Made by a program: the position numbers and the translations under genes. From NCBI GenBank assembly GCA_028023455.1, contig JAQFVV010000028.1, positions 1,781,501 to 1,845,500 on the forward strand: a stretch of 64,000 nucleotides of DNA, given 5' to 3'. Under the pieces are notes generated by a model, which was given only the letters and a program-made list of their open reading frames with translations, searched no databases and was not told where the DNA came from. Below, piece by piece: positions 1-10,122 of this stretch (positions are counted from its first letter, which is position 1; each line of letters opens with the position of its first letter). Source of the DNA: Epiperipatus broadwayi. Lineage: Eukaryota; Onychophora; Udeonychophora; Euonychophora; Peripatidae.

Positions 1-202
1 AACGCACAAAATGCATTGAAAATTACTGCCGTAGAATATAAAAATAAAAATATTAGAAATTATAATTAAATTTAAATATATCTTTATAAATGCAAATAAC
101 ACTAGCAATCAGGAATATATATATAAATTCTAATTTTATTATTAAAATGAAGTTGCCTTGACAAAAATTTGAAATTGTTGATTGTTATTGATATTGAGAT
201 TG
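1..202. other. AT-rich sequence without recognisable feature
   Basis: Very AT-rich, with short TA runs. I see no ORF of note and no repeat shared with the rest of the window. Confidence 0.5.
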
Positions 203-432
203 TAAACAAAGGCAAAACTCTCCATACAGAAGTGCCACCCTGTGACAAACAGAGTAATCAATGGATGCCATAAGGCTCCTCACTGATGATGGCCACAAGC
301 CAGAAACTAGTCTGGGGATATTGGATGAGTAGGCACTAGATAGGGATTTTATACACAAGCCTTCTGGCATCCATTGATTACTCTGTTCGTCACAGGGTGG
401 CACTACTGTATGGAGAGTTTTGCCTTTGTTTA
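203..432. mobile_element. F1 fold-back repeat, copy a (PLE terminal-repeat type)
   Basis: Inverted repeat with a short left arm (about 203-272) and a longer right arm (about 274-432). Both outer ends carry the same block (GGCAAAACTCTCCATACAG on the left, its complement on the right). The right arm continues with the conserved F1 core at 300-360 (AGAAACTAGTCTGGGGATAT, then GGATGAGTAGGCACTAGAT). Six other copies occur in the window (12.7, 15.0, 43.2, 46.7, 58.0 and 59.2 kb), so this is a dispersed family. The right arm encodes a hammerhead ribozyme. Family F1 is inferred to be the terminal repeat of a Penelope-like element because one copy's end abuts the PLE ORF at 49.2-49.9 kb. No coding capacity. 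Confidence 0.8.
277..318 (+). ncRNA. Type I hammerhead ribozyme in F1 copy a
   Basis: All elements of a type I hammerhead are present. Stem I: 277-282 (TCCTCA) pairs with 313-318 (TGGGGA), six pairs including one G-U. Core CTGATGA lies at 283-289. Stem II: 290-293 (TGGC) pairs with 299-302 (GCCA) around loop CACAA. GAAA lies at 303-306. Stem III is minimal: A306-T311 and C307-G310 around two bases. C312 would be the base 5' of the cleavage site. UGG (322-324) can also pair with CCA (268-270) beyond an internal loop. Such short stem III hammerheads are known from PLE terminal repeats, where they are thought to act as dimers. Activity is inferred only. Confidence 0.8.
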
Positions 433-703
433 CAACAATTATGTGCTAGTATAGAAAAGAAGGTGATCATGTGATATTGAGATTGTGTAAGTGTTGACTG
501 GTTTTCAATGATATATATATATCTTAAATGTAGAATGACCAAAAAATAAAATATATGCAGGATATTTTTTTGTTTTTAAAGAAAGTATTTCACACTATTT
601 ACTGATGTTCATTATTATTTAATATAACATTTAATATATTGACAAATTTGGATATAGTATTGAATAAAACAAAATAAAAATTAATAAATAGCATTAAAGT
701 AAC
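433..703. other. AT-rich spacer
   Basis: The first bases (433-480) are the F1 outer flank, ending in the GTGATCATGTGAT block seen beside several F1 copies. The rest is AT-rich with no recognisable feature. Confidence 0.4.
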
Positions 704-894
704 ATTGCTTACAATAACACCAACATATACACTTTAATGCAAAAATTTTGAATGATTTTTTTTTATTTTTCTCACAGTTTCAACAAGATAACTCTGATGA
801 AGACTGCAGGACAGTTGAAACTGTCAGGAAAATAAAGAAATCATTAAAAAAAAATTGCATTAAAGTGTATATGAGGGAAATTGTTGTAAGCAAT
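704..894. repeat. Fold-back element with hammerhead-like loop
   Basis: Inverted repeat with arms of about 81 bp (704-784 and 814-894) around a 29-base centre. The centre and inner right arm read CTGATGA (794-800), then a potential 5-bp stem (GACTG/CAGTT) with loop CAGGA, then GAAAC (818-822) and TGTC. This matches the core order of a hammerhead, but flanking stem I is weak (about two pairs). A related fold-back with the same central block lies at 55600-55712. Non-coding. Confidence 0.6.
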
Positions 895-1991
895 ATATAT
901 ATATGAATATATGAAGAAATGCAAAGAAAGTAAAAAGAGAAAAATAAGAATTAAGATAACATTATATGCAAGATTAATTACATAATAAACCAAAGGTAGC
1001 AAATCTTGGTAATTTTTATGAGATTTAGCTAGAGAGTGTAAAATATTGTTTGGAATGTAATTTAATTATGTATAATAGGAAATTCAGCAAATGTTATGTC
1101 TGGTTTATTATATATTTAATTATTATAGACTAGATTACCTACAAATAAATTGTTACATTTTTATTTACAAGATGTCAAACTCCGTCCACCCACAACTTTG
1201 ATACAATGCATTCTAGATAAATACATTAATAGTTATCACTAAAGATTTATTAATCAAGAGATTATGATTAATCATTTATTAAACTAAATAATACTATCTC
1301 AGATATAAACTTTATATCTCAGTTAAAGATTAATATATCTGTTTTTGAATTAATCACATACACATGGAATAATTAAACTTCATTTTACTTTTATCCATGT
1401 GCCATATCTTTTGCAGATGACATAATTAACAACATCCACTTTATCACATATTCTGAAAACATATGAATAATTTAATATAAGTTGACTAAAATAAAGAACT
1501 AAAAAAAAATTCAGTTTATTTGTAAATTTACTTCAATATTTATCATTCTCTAAGTTATAGCCTATAGATAATGAAATTTCATTTCAATCTATATAATTAT
1601 TGTTGATAATAGTTGGTAAGATTTGACTGAATAATTTGAATGTTAAGATTAATTGTTAATATAGATAACTATGCATTAAAAACTGAGATATAACTTAAAA
1701 TCAAGTTTATAAGCATATGTTTGTGTATAATAAAGTAAAACAAATCAAATCTCTTCAGAGTTACAAACTTTGTTGCAATAAAAAATGTAACTTGAAATTC
1801 AACAATGATAAAAGTTTTTGCAATAATAAATAGTAAAAAAAAGCATAAAAGAACAATTTTCATTAGCAATAAAATAAATTTAGTGAATTAAAATGTTAAA
1901 GTAAAATTGCACTGCATGGGAGAACCCATGACCCCATACAAAAGCATGTTTTTATAAGTTAATTTTACAAACTGCTGAGTACATACAACCA
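895..1991. other. Unassigned AT-rich region
   Basis: Low-complexity AT-rich DNA. The short ORF reading on the minus strand near 1669-1869 is rich in Phe, Leu and Ile, as expected from composition alone. No feature supported. Confidence 0.5.
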
Positions 1992-2234
1992 TGCAACTTT
2001 TTCGCATTCGTTAGTGAAGCTATAATTATACTTAAAATAATGTATAATCGGTCTGCTTAGCGCTTTCGAGATTTAATGTTGGAATCTCATACTCATAGCT
2101 TTGTGAATGAATACTGTTGTTATTTATTGTACACATATAATTCCAACATTAAATCTCGAAAGCGCTAAGCAGACCGATTATACATTATTTTAAGTATAAT
2201 TATAGCTTCACTAACGAATGCGAAAAAAGTTGCA
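1992..2234. repeat. Near-perfect inverted repeat (MITE-like)
   Basis: Arms 1992-2085 and 2140-2234 are almost exact reverse complements over about 94 bases; the only difference I see is one base in an A/T run near the outer end. The outer end is TGCAACTTTTTCGCATTCG and the inner end is ATTCCAACATTAAATC. A 54-base spacer (2086-2139) separates them. The higher GC and near identity suggest a recent insertion or recent arm duplication. No ORF. The transposon superfamily cannot be named because no clear target-site duplication is visible. Confidence 0.8.
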
Positions 2235-2502
2235 TATTTATAATTACAATTTTCACTAGTGAAGAGAAAAACAATTTATTATACAACCATGTTGAAGTGG
2301 TTAAATTAAGATTATATTTTATATTAACAAACATTTAAAATATATAAACATCTTTTAGTTTAATTTAAATGAGCACACTCATGTTTTCAATACAAGCCAA
2401 AAGAGTATTTTTCCTCCATATTCTATTATCCAAAATAAAATAAAATTCTTTATATGTATACATTCATATTAATTTTAAAGAAAATTAGACTCTTGTACTA
2501 AA

Positions 2503-2553
2503 AAGCCTATATATATATATATATATATAGGCTTAGGCTTATCCTAATTATTG

Positions 2554-2587
<34 letters not shown>

Positions 2588-2602
2588 CAATAATTAGGAT
2601 AA
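2503..2602. repeat. Paired AT hairpins
   Basis: Two adjacent hairpins built on TA runs. One is AAGCCTA(TA)n closing on TATAGGCTT (2503-2534). The other is TTATCCTAATTATTGTT(TA)n closing on its complement (2538-2602). They are cruciform-prone microsatellite expansions. Confidence 0.7.
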
Positions 2603-2619
2603 TGCTAATTAACCATTAT

Positions 2620-3001
2620 ATACAATCTCTCAATCTGCAGAAGTACTTGTTAATTCATTAATCCTCCTCAACTACTGTTAAATTTAAAAAACAAAAACAT
2701 AATGGAAGTAAATGTAATCAGCTTAAATCCCATTAATTCCATATTTTAACATTAGCCACATGTCTATTAATTATAGACATTTTATTTCTTTTTATTAAAA
2801 TTGCCTCCTTAATTTTTTTTGTTATGGTTTCACTCTTCTTCAAGAATCTTAACAGACAAGCTGCTAGCATCAAAATTTGGAATTCAAGGGATTTGAGTTG
2901 ATGATGTTTGCTTCCATTATGATTTTTTTAATTTAACAGTAATTGAGGAGGGTTAAGGAATTAACCAAAAGTACTTCTGTGGATTGAGTGACTGTATATA
3001 T
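2620..3001. mobile_element. Fold-back related to the PLE at 56.4 kb
   Basis: Large imperfect inverted repeat. The left arm from about 2620 (CAATCTGCAGAAGTACTT) matches the right arm ending near 3000 (AAGTACTTCTGTGGATTG), with further pairing inward (CATAATGGAAG opposite CTTCCATTATG). On the minus strand the centre (2823-2851) reads CTTGAAGAAGAGTGAAACCA, like the degraded tail after the GIY-YIG ORF at 7.84 kb. The block from 2985 to 3080 recurs at 56460-56560 just upstream of the PLE reverse transcriptase remnant. I therefore take it as a PLE-derived end. Confidence 0.6.
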
Positions 3002-3140
3002 TAGTAAATTACTATTATATTTATTAATTTTTTTGTTATTACAATAGTTTTTAATTAACGAACATTCTATTTGTATTATATACATATATATTTAAATTTA
3101 ATATTTTAAACAGTTAATATAGATGTAAATTAATTTGTAT

Positions 3141-3277
3141 ATGGGATCACAGTAATATTTAAGAAGTTAAATCCACAGCTAAAATGTATTGATTTGCAGC
3201 AACCAATCAGAATGGTTGCTGCACTTCAACACATCTTGGCTATGGGTTTAACTTCGTACATATAATAGAGATCCCAT
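3141..3277. repeat. Palindromic MITE-like repeat
   Basis: About 137 bp with arms meeting near CAGCAACCAATC. The ends are ATGGGATC and GATCTC/ATCCCAT. Inner pairing includes AGTTAAATCC opposite GGGTTTAACT and TGCAGCAACCA opposite TGGTTGCTGCA. Several mismatches indicate some age. Non-coding. Confidence 0.6.
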
Positions 3278-3399
3278 TTAGATTAAACTCTAAAAAATTG
3301 AAGGACTAAAGAAAAATGCTATACAGACTAAGTAATGGTCTACAGTTACTGTCAAAAGAAAAAAATAAGATTGATAATCATCATTAGAAGTTAATAATT

Positions 3400-3925
3400 A
3401 TAAATGGACAGATTAGTAATATAAAACAAAACATAATGGATTAAACTAACCACAGCATTACATATTTTCATTTAGTGTTTTTGGTGAAAGATAACATAAT
3501 GCTAAAAAGAAATATACCAATGCATTTAAAAAGGGAGTGTTTTAATAGATATGTCTTACCAATACTTACTTATGGATTTAAAAGTAGAATGCATTATTAA
3601 TAGAAAAACAATATAGAGATTTCAGATCATTCAACAGAACATGAAGAGATGTCTTTTTGGATTAATGAGAAAAAATTGAAAGTGAAATATATGGAAGAAA
3701 GAAATAACAGAATCATTGAAAAAAATAAAATATAGAAACTCAGTTGGATTGAATATACTGCTAAAAGAAATGATAATAAAAAGACTGATAAAGTCTTTAA
3801 CTGAATCTTCAAATGATTATAGTAAATCCAGAAGGAACAATATGTGAGGTGGATGAAGAAACCATTATCATGCAGTAGAAAAAAAATGTTTTGAAAGTGA
3901 TGACAATAGAAATTACCTCTCTAGT
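3400..3925 (+). pseudogene. LINE family A, 3' fragment
   Basis: Matches the 3' part of the longer LINE at 23.1-24.95 kb. GGATTAAACTAACCACAGC corresponds to 24411 onward, CTTACTTATGGAT to 24530, and ATAGAAAAACAATATAGAGA to the block after it; the near-end TTGGATTGAATATACTGC and AGGTGGATGAAGAA parts are also recognisable. In that LINE this region encodes the C-terminal part of the reverse transcriptase protein. Here it is riddled with stops, so it is a dead, 5'-truncated copy, the usual outcome of target-primed reverse transcription. Confidence 0.7.
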
Positions 3926-4551
3926 ATTTACATAACAGATAATTCTCACTAATTTTAAAAGAGCGATTATTAATAAAGAAGTTATTTACATTATTACATA
4001 TTTTAAAAAGATTAAGAAAAATACAACATAACCACTTAAAAACAATAAAGAGAATACTTAAACAAATTTCGATTGTGTTTTGAAAGGAATAGCATGAAAA
4101 TAATGAAAATGTGCAAATTAATTTTAAAAACAATTGCCAAATCAAAAAAAATGAAATAGAAAACCAAAATGGATATCAATTAATCAAAAAGAGACACAAA
4201 ACCAATCAAAAAGAGACACAAAACCGTATCAGAAAAATAAAACAAAATGATGAAGTAGAATGTATTAAAGTAATTATAAAAAGGAACATTTAATGTTTTA
4301 ATTAATTTTTATATCTTATTAATAGATATTATTTTATAAAATAATTTGGCAATATATATTTGCTTGGACTAATACATTGAATGTTTAGTATATTTTCTTC
4401 GGTATGTAACTTTACTCTAAGGGGCTTACCAATACCAATATGTGTTATATACTGTACATCTTTTCTTTTTAGTTTCACACTGAAAAAAATAGGACCCACA
4501 TTATATACATTTAATACATAAAAAATTGGAGAAGTTATATATTAGAATGTT
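3926..4551. other. AT-rich region with short duplication
   Basis: Contains a small tandem duplication (AATCAAAAAGAGACACAAAACC, twice at about 4181-4224). No gene supported. Confidence 0.4.
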
Positions 4552-4743
4552 ATGATTTATTATGAACAGGAAAAAATAAACATGAACGTCATTAGACAGA
4601 TGTGTGATTGGGTGAAGAAAATATCGCAACAATCTTTGGGCTTCTGTTCTGCTAGTGTGCATCATAGATTCATACGCAAAATATCCCGGTTCATCTCTGG
4701 AGAAGAAAGTGAAGAGGATTATGCCTCAGAATGGGTTAAATAA
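4552..4743 (+). CDS. Unsupported 63-residue ORF, possible exon
   Basis: Reads 63 codons, with a second Met at 4582. The composition is more protein-like than the surrounding AT-driven readings: mixed charged, polar and aromatic residues, a C-terminal acidic stretch (GEESEEDYASEWVK), and locally higher GC. I recognise no domain and see no clear splice-acceptor tract upstream. It could be a terminal exon or a chance ORF. Confidence 0.2.
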   Translation: MIYYEQEKINMNVIRQMCDWVKKISQQSLGFCSASVHHRFIRKISRFISGEESEEDYASEWVK

Positions 4744-4864
4744 TGTAACAGTTGTTTACAAAGAAAGGGAAAGTCATAGGAGTTAATCCAAAATGAAAAT
4801 TGCTTAAAAAAAACAAAACAGGAATGTTAAAATTAAAATAATTGCTGTAAATTGAAGTCTTATT

Positions 4865-4966
4865 GGAATATATATATATATAGAGAGAGAGAGAGAATTA
4901 ATAGAATATTGGAATATATATATATATAGAGAGAGAGAGAGAATTAATAGAATATAAAAAGAAGCT
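4865..4966. repeat. Duplicated TA/GA microsatellite block
   Basis: A block of about 44-50 bases, TTGGAATATATATATATA followed by (GA)n and ATTAATAGAATA, is present twice in tandem. Confidence 0.8.
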
Positions 4967-5374
4967 CATTGCTTCTTTCTTTTAAAAGAAGTGGGGGAAA
5001 AAAACATTGTGGGTCAGCATCGAAAAAGATATCATAAAGTGATTCACGGAAGGTGAGCCAATTTATAGAAAAAGTAATGGCAATTTTTTATAGTGTTATT
5101 CTTATTTTCTTTTTAATATTATAGATATTTTTTATAGATTTTTATAATAATGCTTCAAGAAAAAATCTGATTTTTTATTGGAAAAATTTGGTAGGCAGTG
5201 CATAAAAATATGGTAAATATATATTTAGACCCATACTTTTAAAAATGATGGAATAAACAAATAGAAATTAATAAATAAAATTATTTTTCACATTCTAGTT
5301 ATTTTTAATTCACAATACTTGCATGGGATGTAATCACACCAATAATGTATATTTATACACATTTTCAAGATGTA

Positions 5375-5640
5375 TACACAGTCATCATCATCATCAACTA
5401 TGATCAATCCACTGCACAATGAAGGTCTTTCCAAGTTCAATCCATCTTCTTCAATCTTTAGCTTCTCTTCTCCTCATCACCTTTGCACACTTTTTTATTT
5501 TCTCCATCCATCTCACATGTGGTCTCCTTCTGGGTCTTTTACAATCTCTTTGAATCCAGTATAAGATTTCAATTGTCCATCTATTATCATCTCTTCTAGC
5601 AATATGTCCAGACAAATACAGTATATTTACATATTTCTAT
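5375..5640 (-). pseudogene. LINE family A, 3' end, minus strand
   Basis: The reverse complement matches the end of the 24.7-24.95 kb LINE: the block that corresponds to GACATATTGCTAGAAATG, the AGAGATTGTAAAAGA block, GAGATGGATGGA, and a final CATTGTGCAGTGGATTG close to a GATGAT tract. The family's C-terminal residues (an AGHIAR-like block, then DGWM) are barely readable through stops. 5'-truncated dead copy. Confidence 0.7.
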
Positions 5641-6739
5641 ATTACAGAAGCATATTATGTATGGTTCAATACAATCCATGAATATGGTATTTGGACCAAT
5701 TGAACCCAAATGTTGAGGAACTTTTGCATATGTGTATATACCTCAAACTATTATCGTACCATCATTTATAGCTCTATTCTTTTCATATATCTGAATACTT
5801 ACCTATGAAAATTTATCAAGTAAAATAATCCTTATAATGTTAAAATATAAGTCTGATCTTTTGTACAATGAGATATTCAGTTATCATTTTTTTTCCAAAC
5901 TTTTTCGAGTTTCAGTTTCAATCATTATAAAATCTTTTTATTATTATTTTAAAAGTTTTACAATTCTAACTTAAATACTGATAATACTATGATTACAAAA
6001 TTTTCTTTTTTTTTAAACACATGAGCATATTTCTTTTAAATGTCACATTAAGTCTACTAAAAACATTTAAATTGATTTTAAATCAGTTTAAATGCAGTTT
6101 TGGTAGACTGGTTCTTTTATTCTTGACTTCGAATCGCTTGAATTTGTTGCAGAATTTTCATTATAAAATTGAAAATGACTTCAATACTTGCCATTAATTT
6201 TTATGCTAAAACTATCCAAAATGATATTTTTGAAACAGTTCTTTCAATGACGCTAAAAATAACTTAGAAGAACATCTAAAAAACAAATTCAATTTTCATT
6301 CTCAAGACTATCTGCTGATAGATAGGCGCACACACAAGCATATAATAATTATCAGTTCAACCACAGTAATATATACAATAATTTTATTATTTTATACTAT
6401 TTCAACAAAGCTTGAATTTTATATATTGCAACCTCATGTTGGTGTTAAACAATTCCATATTAGCTTTCTCTTAATGGATGCAATTAATCAACAACGTTCA
6501 CCCATCAGGAGAATCTGAAGGCTCAAAATATCTTGATCTCAATTAGCATAGTTAGTCCAATATAAGTGTGCATTGTATTGAAAAGACTGAATTTATTTGT
6601 AATGAAACATATGTAAACTATATATATTTAAAATAGCAATAATTTTTAAACAAAACTGAAATAAATAAGTTCAAACTAAATAAAAACTTATCATATCAAA
6701 ACAGATTTTCATCTTTGTAGGAATAGTATCAAAATGTGT
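5641..6739. other. Unassigned AT-rich region
   Basis: No repeat family seen elsewhere in the window and no ORF of interest. Confidence 0.4.
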
Positions 6740-7290
6740 CCTCTTTTACAATCACATGCAATGCGATGTGATGGATTGTGACTGCTCCTTTTTCGGAGTC
6801 AGAACTCTTTCAGCCATTATGTCCAAAAAACTTGTTAGCCACCTTACTTTCCCTTACCATTCCCTACTCTAAGTTTTCCCCATATTCTTCTCTTTCCTGC
6901 TCCACCCCATTTTCGCAACATATTCTTTGTCAACACTATGGCCTTTATATATAAATCCCCCTTATCTTTTTCCAAACCCAGCATAAATTTAAACCAAGAA
7001 CCCACTTTCTGTATAATCATTTTGTATATATTTATTCTTCCACAACTTCATTATTTGTACCCTTTCTGCTTGCAAACATTTACATTCAATTAACAGATGC
7101 CTAATATTTTCTATGCCTTCCTTGCATAACTTGCAGACTAAATCATTCATAATTTTCCATTTATATGTATATTCCCTTGTTGCTAATGATCCCAATCAAG
7201 CCTTAAACAATAAACTACTTTCTCTGCCATTATCATAAATTAACTCGCAAGCAATATTCTGTTTACTTCTATATATATTTAAAGTCTTTT
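6740..7290 (-). pseudogene. LINE family B, C-terminal fragment
   Basis: The minus strand encodes residues that match the copy at 15.7-16.5 kb: GSLATREYTYKWKIMNDLVCKLC and then KEGIENIRHLLIECKCLQAERVQI. The pattern C-x2-C, then E-x-I-x-HLL-x-EC and a following R, is the cysteine/histidine motif found near the C terminus of several I/Jockey-type non-LTR retrotransposon proteins. The tail toward 6740 corresponds to the 3' UTR shared with the copies at 16.3-16.47 and 36.95-37.12 kb. The fragment is 5'-truncated, with stops. Confidence 0.7.
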
Positions 7291-7305
7291 TACCACATAT
7301 ATATA

Positions 7306-7839
7306 ATGTTTATAGTCGTGATTTGGATGATAAGAATTTTGTTGGTAATGAATTTTGTTGGTGATGATAAGAATTTTGTTGATGCTCTACCATTTAAAGC
7401 ATCAATTTATAATTCGGTTTATAGGAATAGTCATTTGTTAGGTGGAAAGAAGGTTGCATGGAGAAAAGGTTCTGATTTGAATTCATTACTTAATGGTTCA
7501 AAGCAGTCTATTGATAGTAGGTCTATTCCTGGTATTGTTTATAAAATTCCATGTAGTTGTGGTAAATTTTATGTAGGCCAGAGTAAATTTAGCCTTAATG
7601 AAAGGGTTAAGGTTCATATAAGTAGAGTTAAACATAGGTATCTTAACTCAGCTTTATATATTCATGAATTGAATACAGGTCATAGAATATTGTTTAACAA
7701 TGCTTCGGTTATTTTTTATGAAAAGAATGAGTTAAAAAGAAAAATAAAGGAGACTTTGATGATAAAACTCCTTGATTCTGAGGCTATCAATCTTATGAAG
7801 ACTTCTTTTGATATTAAGGGAAGGTGGGGTTTGAAATGA
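7306..7839 (+). CDS. Penelope-like element GIY-YIG endonuclease domain (C-terminal fragment)
   Basis: Open for 177 codons. Residues about 76-92 hold the signature: GIVYKIPC (7531-7554) followed after CSCGKF by YVG (7570-7578), that is GIY...YIG with a Cys pair between them, as in PLE endonucleases. A conserved Arg and His follow (SLNERVKVHISRVKH), then SALYIHELNTGHRI, a KRKIKETLMIK block and a terminal W, in the family order. PLEs are retroelements whose protein joins a telomerase-like reverse transcriptase to this nickase, which is thought to cut the target DNA. Only the last part survives; the first ~25 residues (MFIVVIWMIR...) do not look like PLE protein, so the true upstream end is probably truncated. 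Residues look intact, suggesting a relatively young copy. Confidence 0.85.
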   Translation: MFIVVIWMIRILLVMNFVGDDKNFVDALPFKASIYNSVYRNSHLLGGKKVAWRKGSDLNSLLNGSKQSIDSRSIPGIVYKIPCSCGKFYVGQSKFSLNERVKVHISRVKHRYLNSALYIHELNTGHRILFNNASVIFYEKNELKRKIKETLMIKLLDSEAINLMKTSFDIKGRWGLK

Positions 7840-7990
7840 ATTATTGGAAGGTTTGTTTGTTTGTATATATATATGTTTTCTTTGGTTGATTTTCACTTGA
7901 GAAGGTCTATTTGTAGTAGATGAAACCATGGTTGTGTAAGGATTTTGGTAAAATTTTGAATTTAATCTAGTATTGTATTGTTTTATGGTT
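7840..7990 (+). other. PLE 3' tail with decayed hammerhead-like block
   Basis: Directly after the GIY-YIG stop codon. At about 7896-7927 the order is CTTGAGA, a potential 5-bp stem (GTCTA/TAGAT), then GAAACCATGG. It resembles a hammerhead core with one extra base in the first conserved box. The same CTTGA-GAAG...GAAACCA block appears at 2823-2851 (minus) in a fold-back. A TA run ends the tail near 8011. Confidence 0.4.
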
Positions 7991-8257
7991 TTGCATATAT
8001 ATATATATATTAATAAAAAATAAAAACTTATTACAATCAAATTTTAAATTTACAAAACAATTCTACAAAAAAAAATAATAATTATTATTCTAGTTAAAAA
8101 CCCAATTAGAGTAACGTCTCCTTGTTAGAGTATTGGTACCTATTTAGAGTCTATCAATAACCATTCTTCTCCCTAACTGTGTCTTTAAAGTTATAATTAA
8201 ATTATTATTTTTTTAGATTTATTTTGTAAACTAAAATATTGGATTGAAATACATTTC

Positions 8258-8278
8258 TATTTTTTATTCATCTTTGTT

Positions 8279-8322
<44 letters not shown>

Positions 8323-8338
8323 AACATATAGATGAATA

Positions 8339-8381
<43 letters not shown>

Positions 8382-8385
8382 GTGT
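8258..8385. repeat. TG/TA/CA palindromic microsatellite
   Basis: TTCATCTTTGTTTGTGTG, then (TA)n, then (CA)n and AACATATAGATGAATAAA form a long hairpin, followed by a second TA run. Confidence 0.8.
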
Positions 8386-8474
8386 GTTACTGTTGATATG
8401 TTTGTTGTTTTATAATGTAAATAACGTCCATTAGATAGAATTGTTATAGAATGGTTTACTATATAATTTTAACC

Positions 8475-8582
8475 TTTTTTTTTTCCATGGGTCATAGCAT
8501 CGGCCGGGAAGTGAACCCGCTAACCCGGGACAACTGGTTGTAAGGCTGCTGTGCTGACCTCTCCCTCTCGACCACCAACACT
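8475..8582 (-). mobile_element. tRNA-derived SINE, copy 1
   Basis: On the minus strand: TGTTGGTGGTCGAGAGG (A-box-like), ... GCGGGTTCACTTCCCGGCC (B-box-like), GATGCTATGACCCATGG, then an A tail. Four more copies lie at 17.3, 20.5, 22.3 and 50.4 kb. The body is only the tRNA-like part, about 95 bases, ending in a poly-A tail rather than a T run. This copy carries a small insertion (CTCC) in the D-arm region. Confidence 0.75.
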
Positions 8583-8893
8583 TAACTTTCTTTAAGATTA
8601 CTTATTTTACATTTTATAAATAAGACAACATTATGGACAATTTTTAAGCTTGAAATTTGATTCTTTGAAGTGATATATATATATATAGTGTTTAACATCA
8701 AACAATGTTACACAGACTTTATACAAGATAGTGATAATTTTCATCCACATTAAAGCACCCAATGAAACAGTAATATTAAATTCACAAGAAACTCACATAT
8801 ATAACACTTAATAGATGCAAAATAGAAATATTTGCTGCCAATCAAAAATAAAATGTGTTGAATATATTTGTAGTCAAACATACTATATATATA

Positions 8894-9180
8894 TATAACA
8901 CTTCAAGATTATAAATATAGGGGATTTGAACTGAGACTTTCAAGCACCCTTCAACTATCCACACTACCTCCTACCACAGATACACTTGACCACGCACATG
9001 TAGAAAAGTTAAATAATCACCAATATATGTATTTTGCGAAGAACCAGCACTCATAAGTTGGTCCAGATTATCATCTCCCCCCCCCCCACATATATATATA
9101 TAATCGGTGCTCAGTGTATATTAAGATACAAATCTTCATATTTTAATGGACTGATTTCAATCTACCTTCCTCACTCTTAA
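8894..9180 (-). mobile_element. F3 repeat, copy a
   Basis: Single arm of the F3 family, also seen at 18.1-18.7, 41.4-42.1, 50.5-51.1 and 59.3-59.6 kb. Landmarks are GGGGATTTGAACTGAGACTTTC, CACATGTAGAAAAG, and AACCAGCACTCATAAGTTGG. The hammerhead region is decayed: the core reads CTTATGA and the GAAA box is lost. A C(10) run lies at about 9078-9088. Confidence 0.6.
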
Positions 9181-10122
9181 AAAGCAAAAAAGAAAGAAGT
9201 TTAAATATTTCTAAAGATAAAAAAGAGTCAAAATTCATAACTAATTTGTCAATTACAAATAAAAATTATTTAAAATTTATCAATATCAAATAACTTTTAA
9301 GTCAATATTAGACAAGTAGTATTATGGCAAATTAACCATGAAAACTTATTGTATTCCTTACCCTGTCTCTCTCCCAATTCACCTTCTCTCTCCTTTTCTC
9401 AAAACCAAATAAAAAATTGGAAAAGAGAAATAAAAGTTCACACATAAAAAAAAACAAAGGACCTGCCAATGAAAACTATACTTAGATGTTTTAGATTATG
9501 TATTGAATTTAGAAATGAAGTCATAGTAGTATGATTATAGTAAATCACAATTTCCAAAAACATCTTGAATTAATCAATTAGTCATCTCAATATTGTTGAA
9601 TGATGCCAAAGCAATGTATAAAGAAGAAATTAAAGAAAAATCAAATGTATATAGCTGACTATATTAGTAGCATTTGCTCTTGAAATGATCTGATATTTGT
9701 TTACATATGGATAGTTACAATAAAATAGATTTTAACATGATGAATATACTGTTGCAACTCTAAACTATGATTGGTTATATATCAATGCATATTTATATAA
9801 TAAAACAAAACAATGCAATTAATTTTATAATTTTCAAAATACTAACAAAAATTAAATAACAGCTATGGATAGCTTATGGCCAGATTGCCATCTACAGTAA
9901 TATTTACAGTAATTGTTACTAAATACAATTGTCATACTGTAATCTGCCTACATATGTTATTTATTTATTTGTTGAATATAGTGAAAATTAAAGAATTAAT
10001 TGGAGTGTTTCATTTTATCATATTCTAAAATTTGATATTTATACTGGGGCTTAGAACCAAATGTTGTATATTCATAACAACTACTATATATTTGTCTGAA
10101 GGTTTGTAATGATGGGATATTA
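9181..10122. other. Unassigned AT-rich region
   Basis: No ORF or shared repeat recognised. Confidence 0.4.

Noticed and set aside
185-403. 72-residue minus-strand ORF
   Set aside because: Lies within the F1 fold-back; equivalent readings are broken in the other F1 copies.
7732-8040. 102-residue minus-strand ORF
   Set aside because: Overlaps the well supported GIY-YIG ORF on the plus strand and the TA-rich tail.
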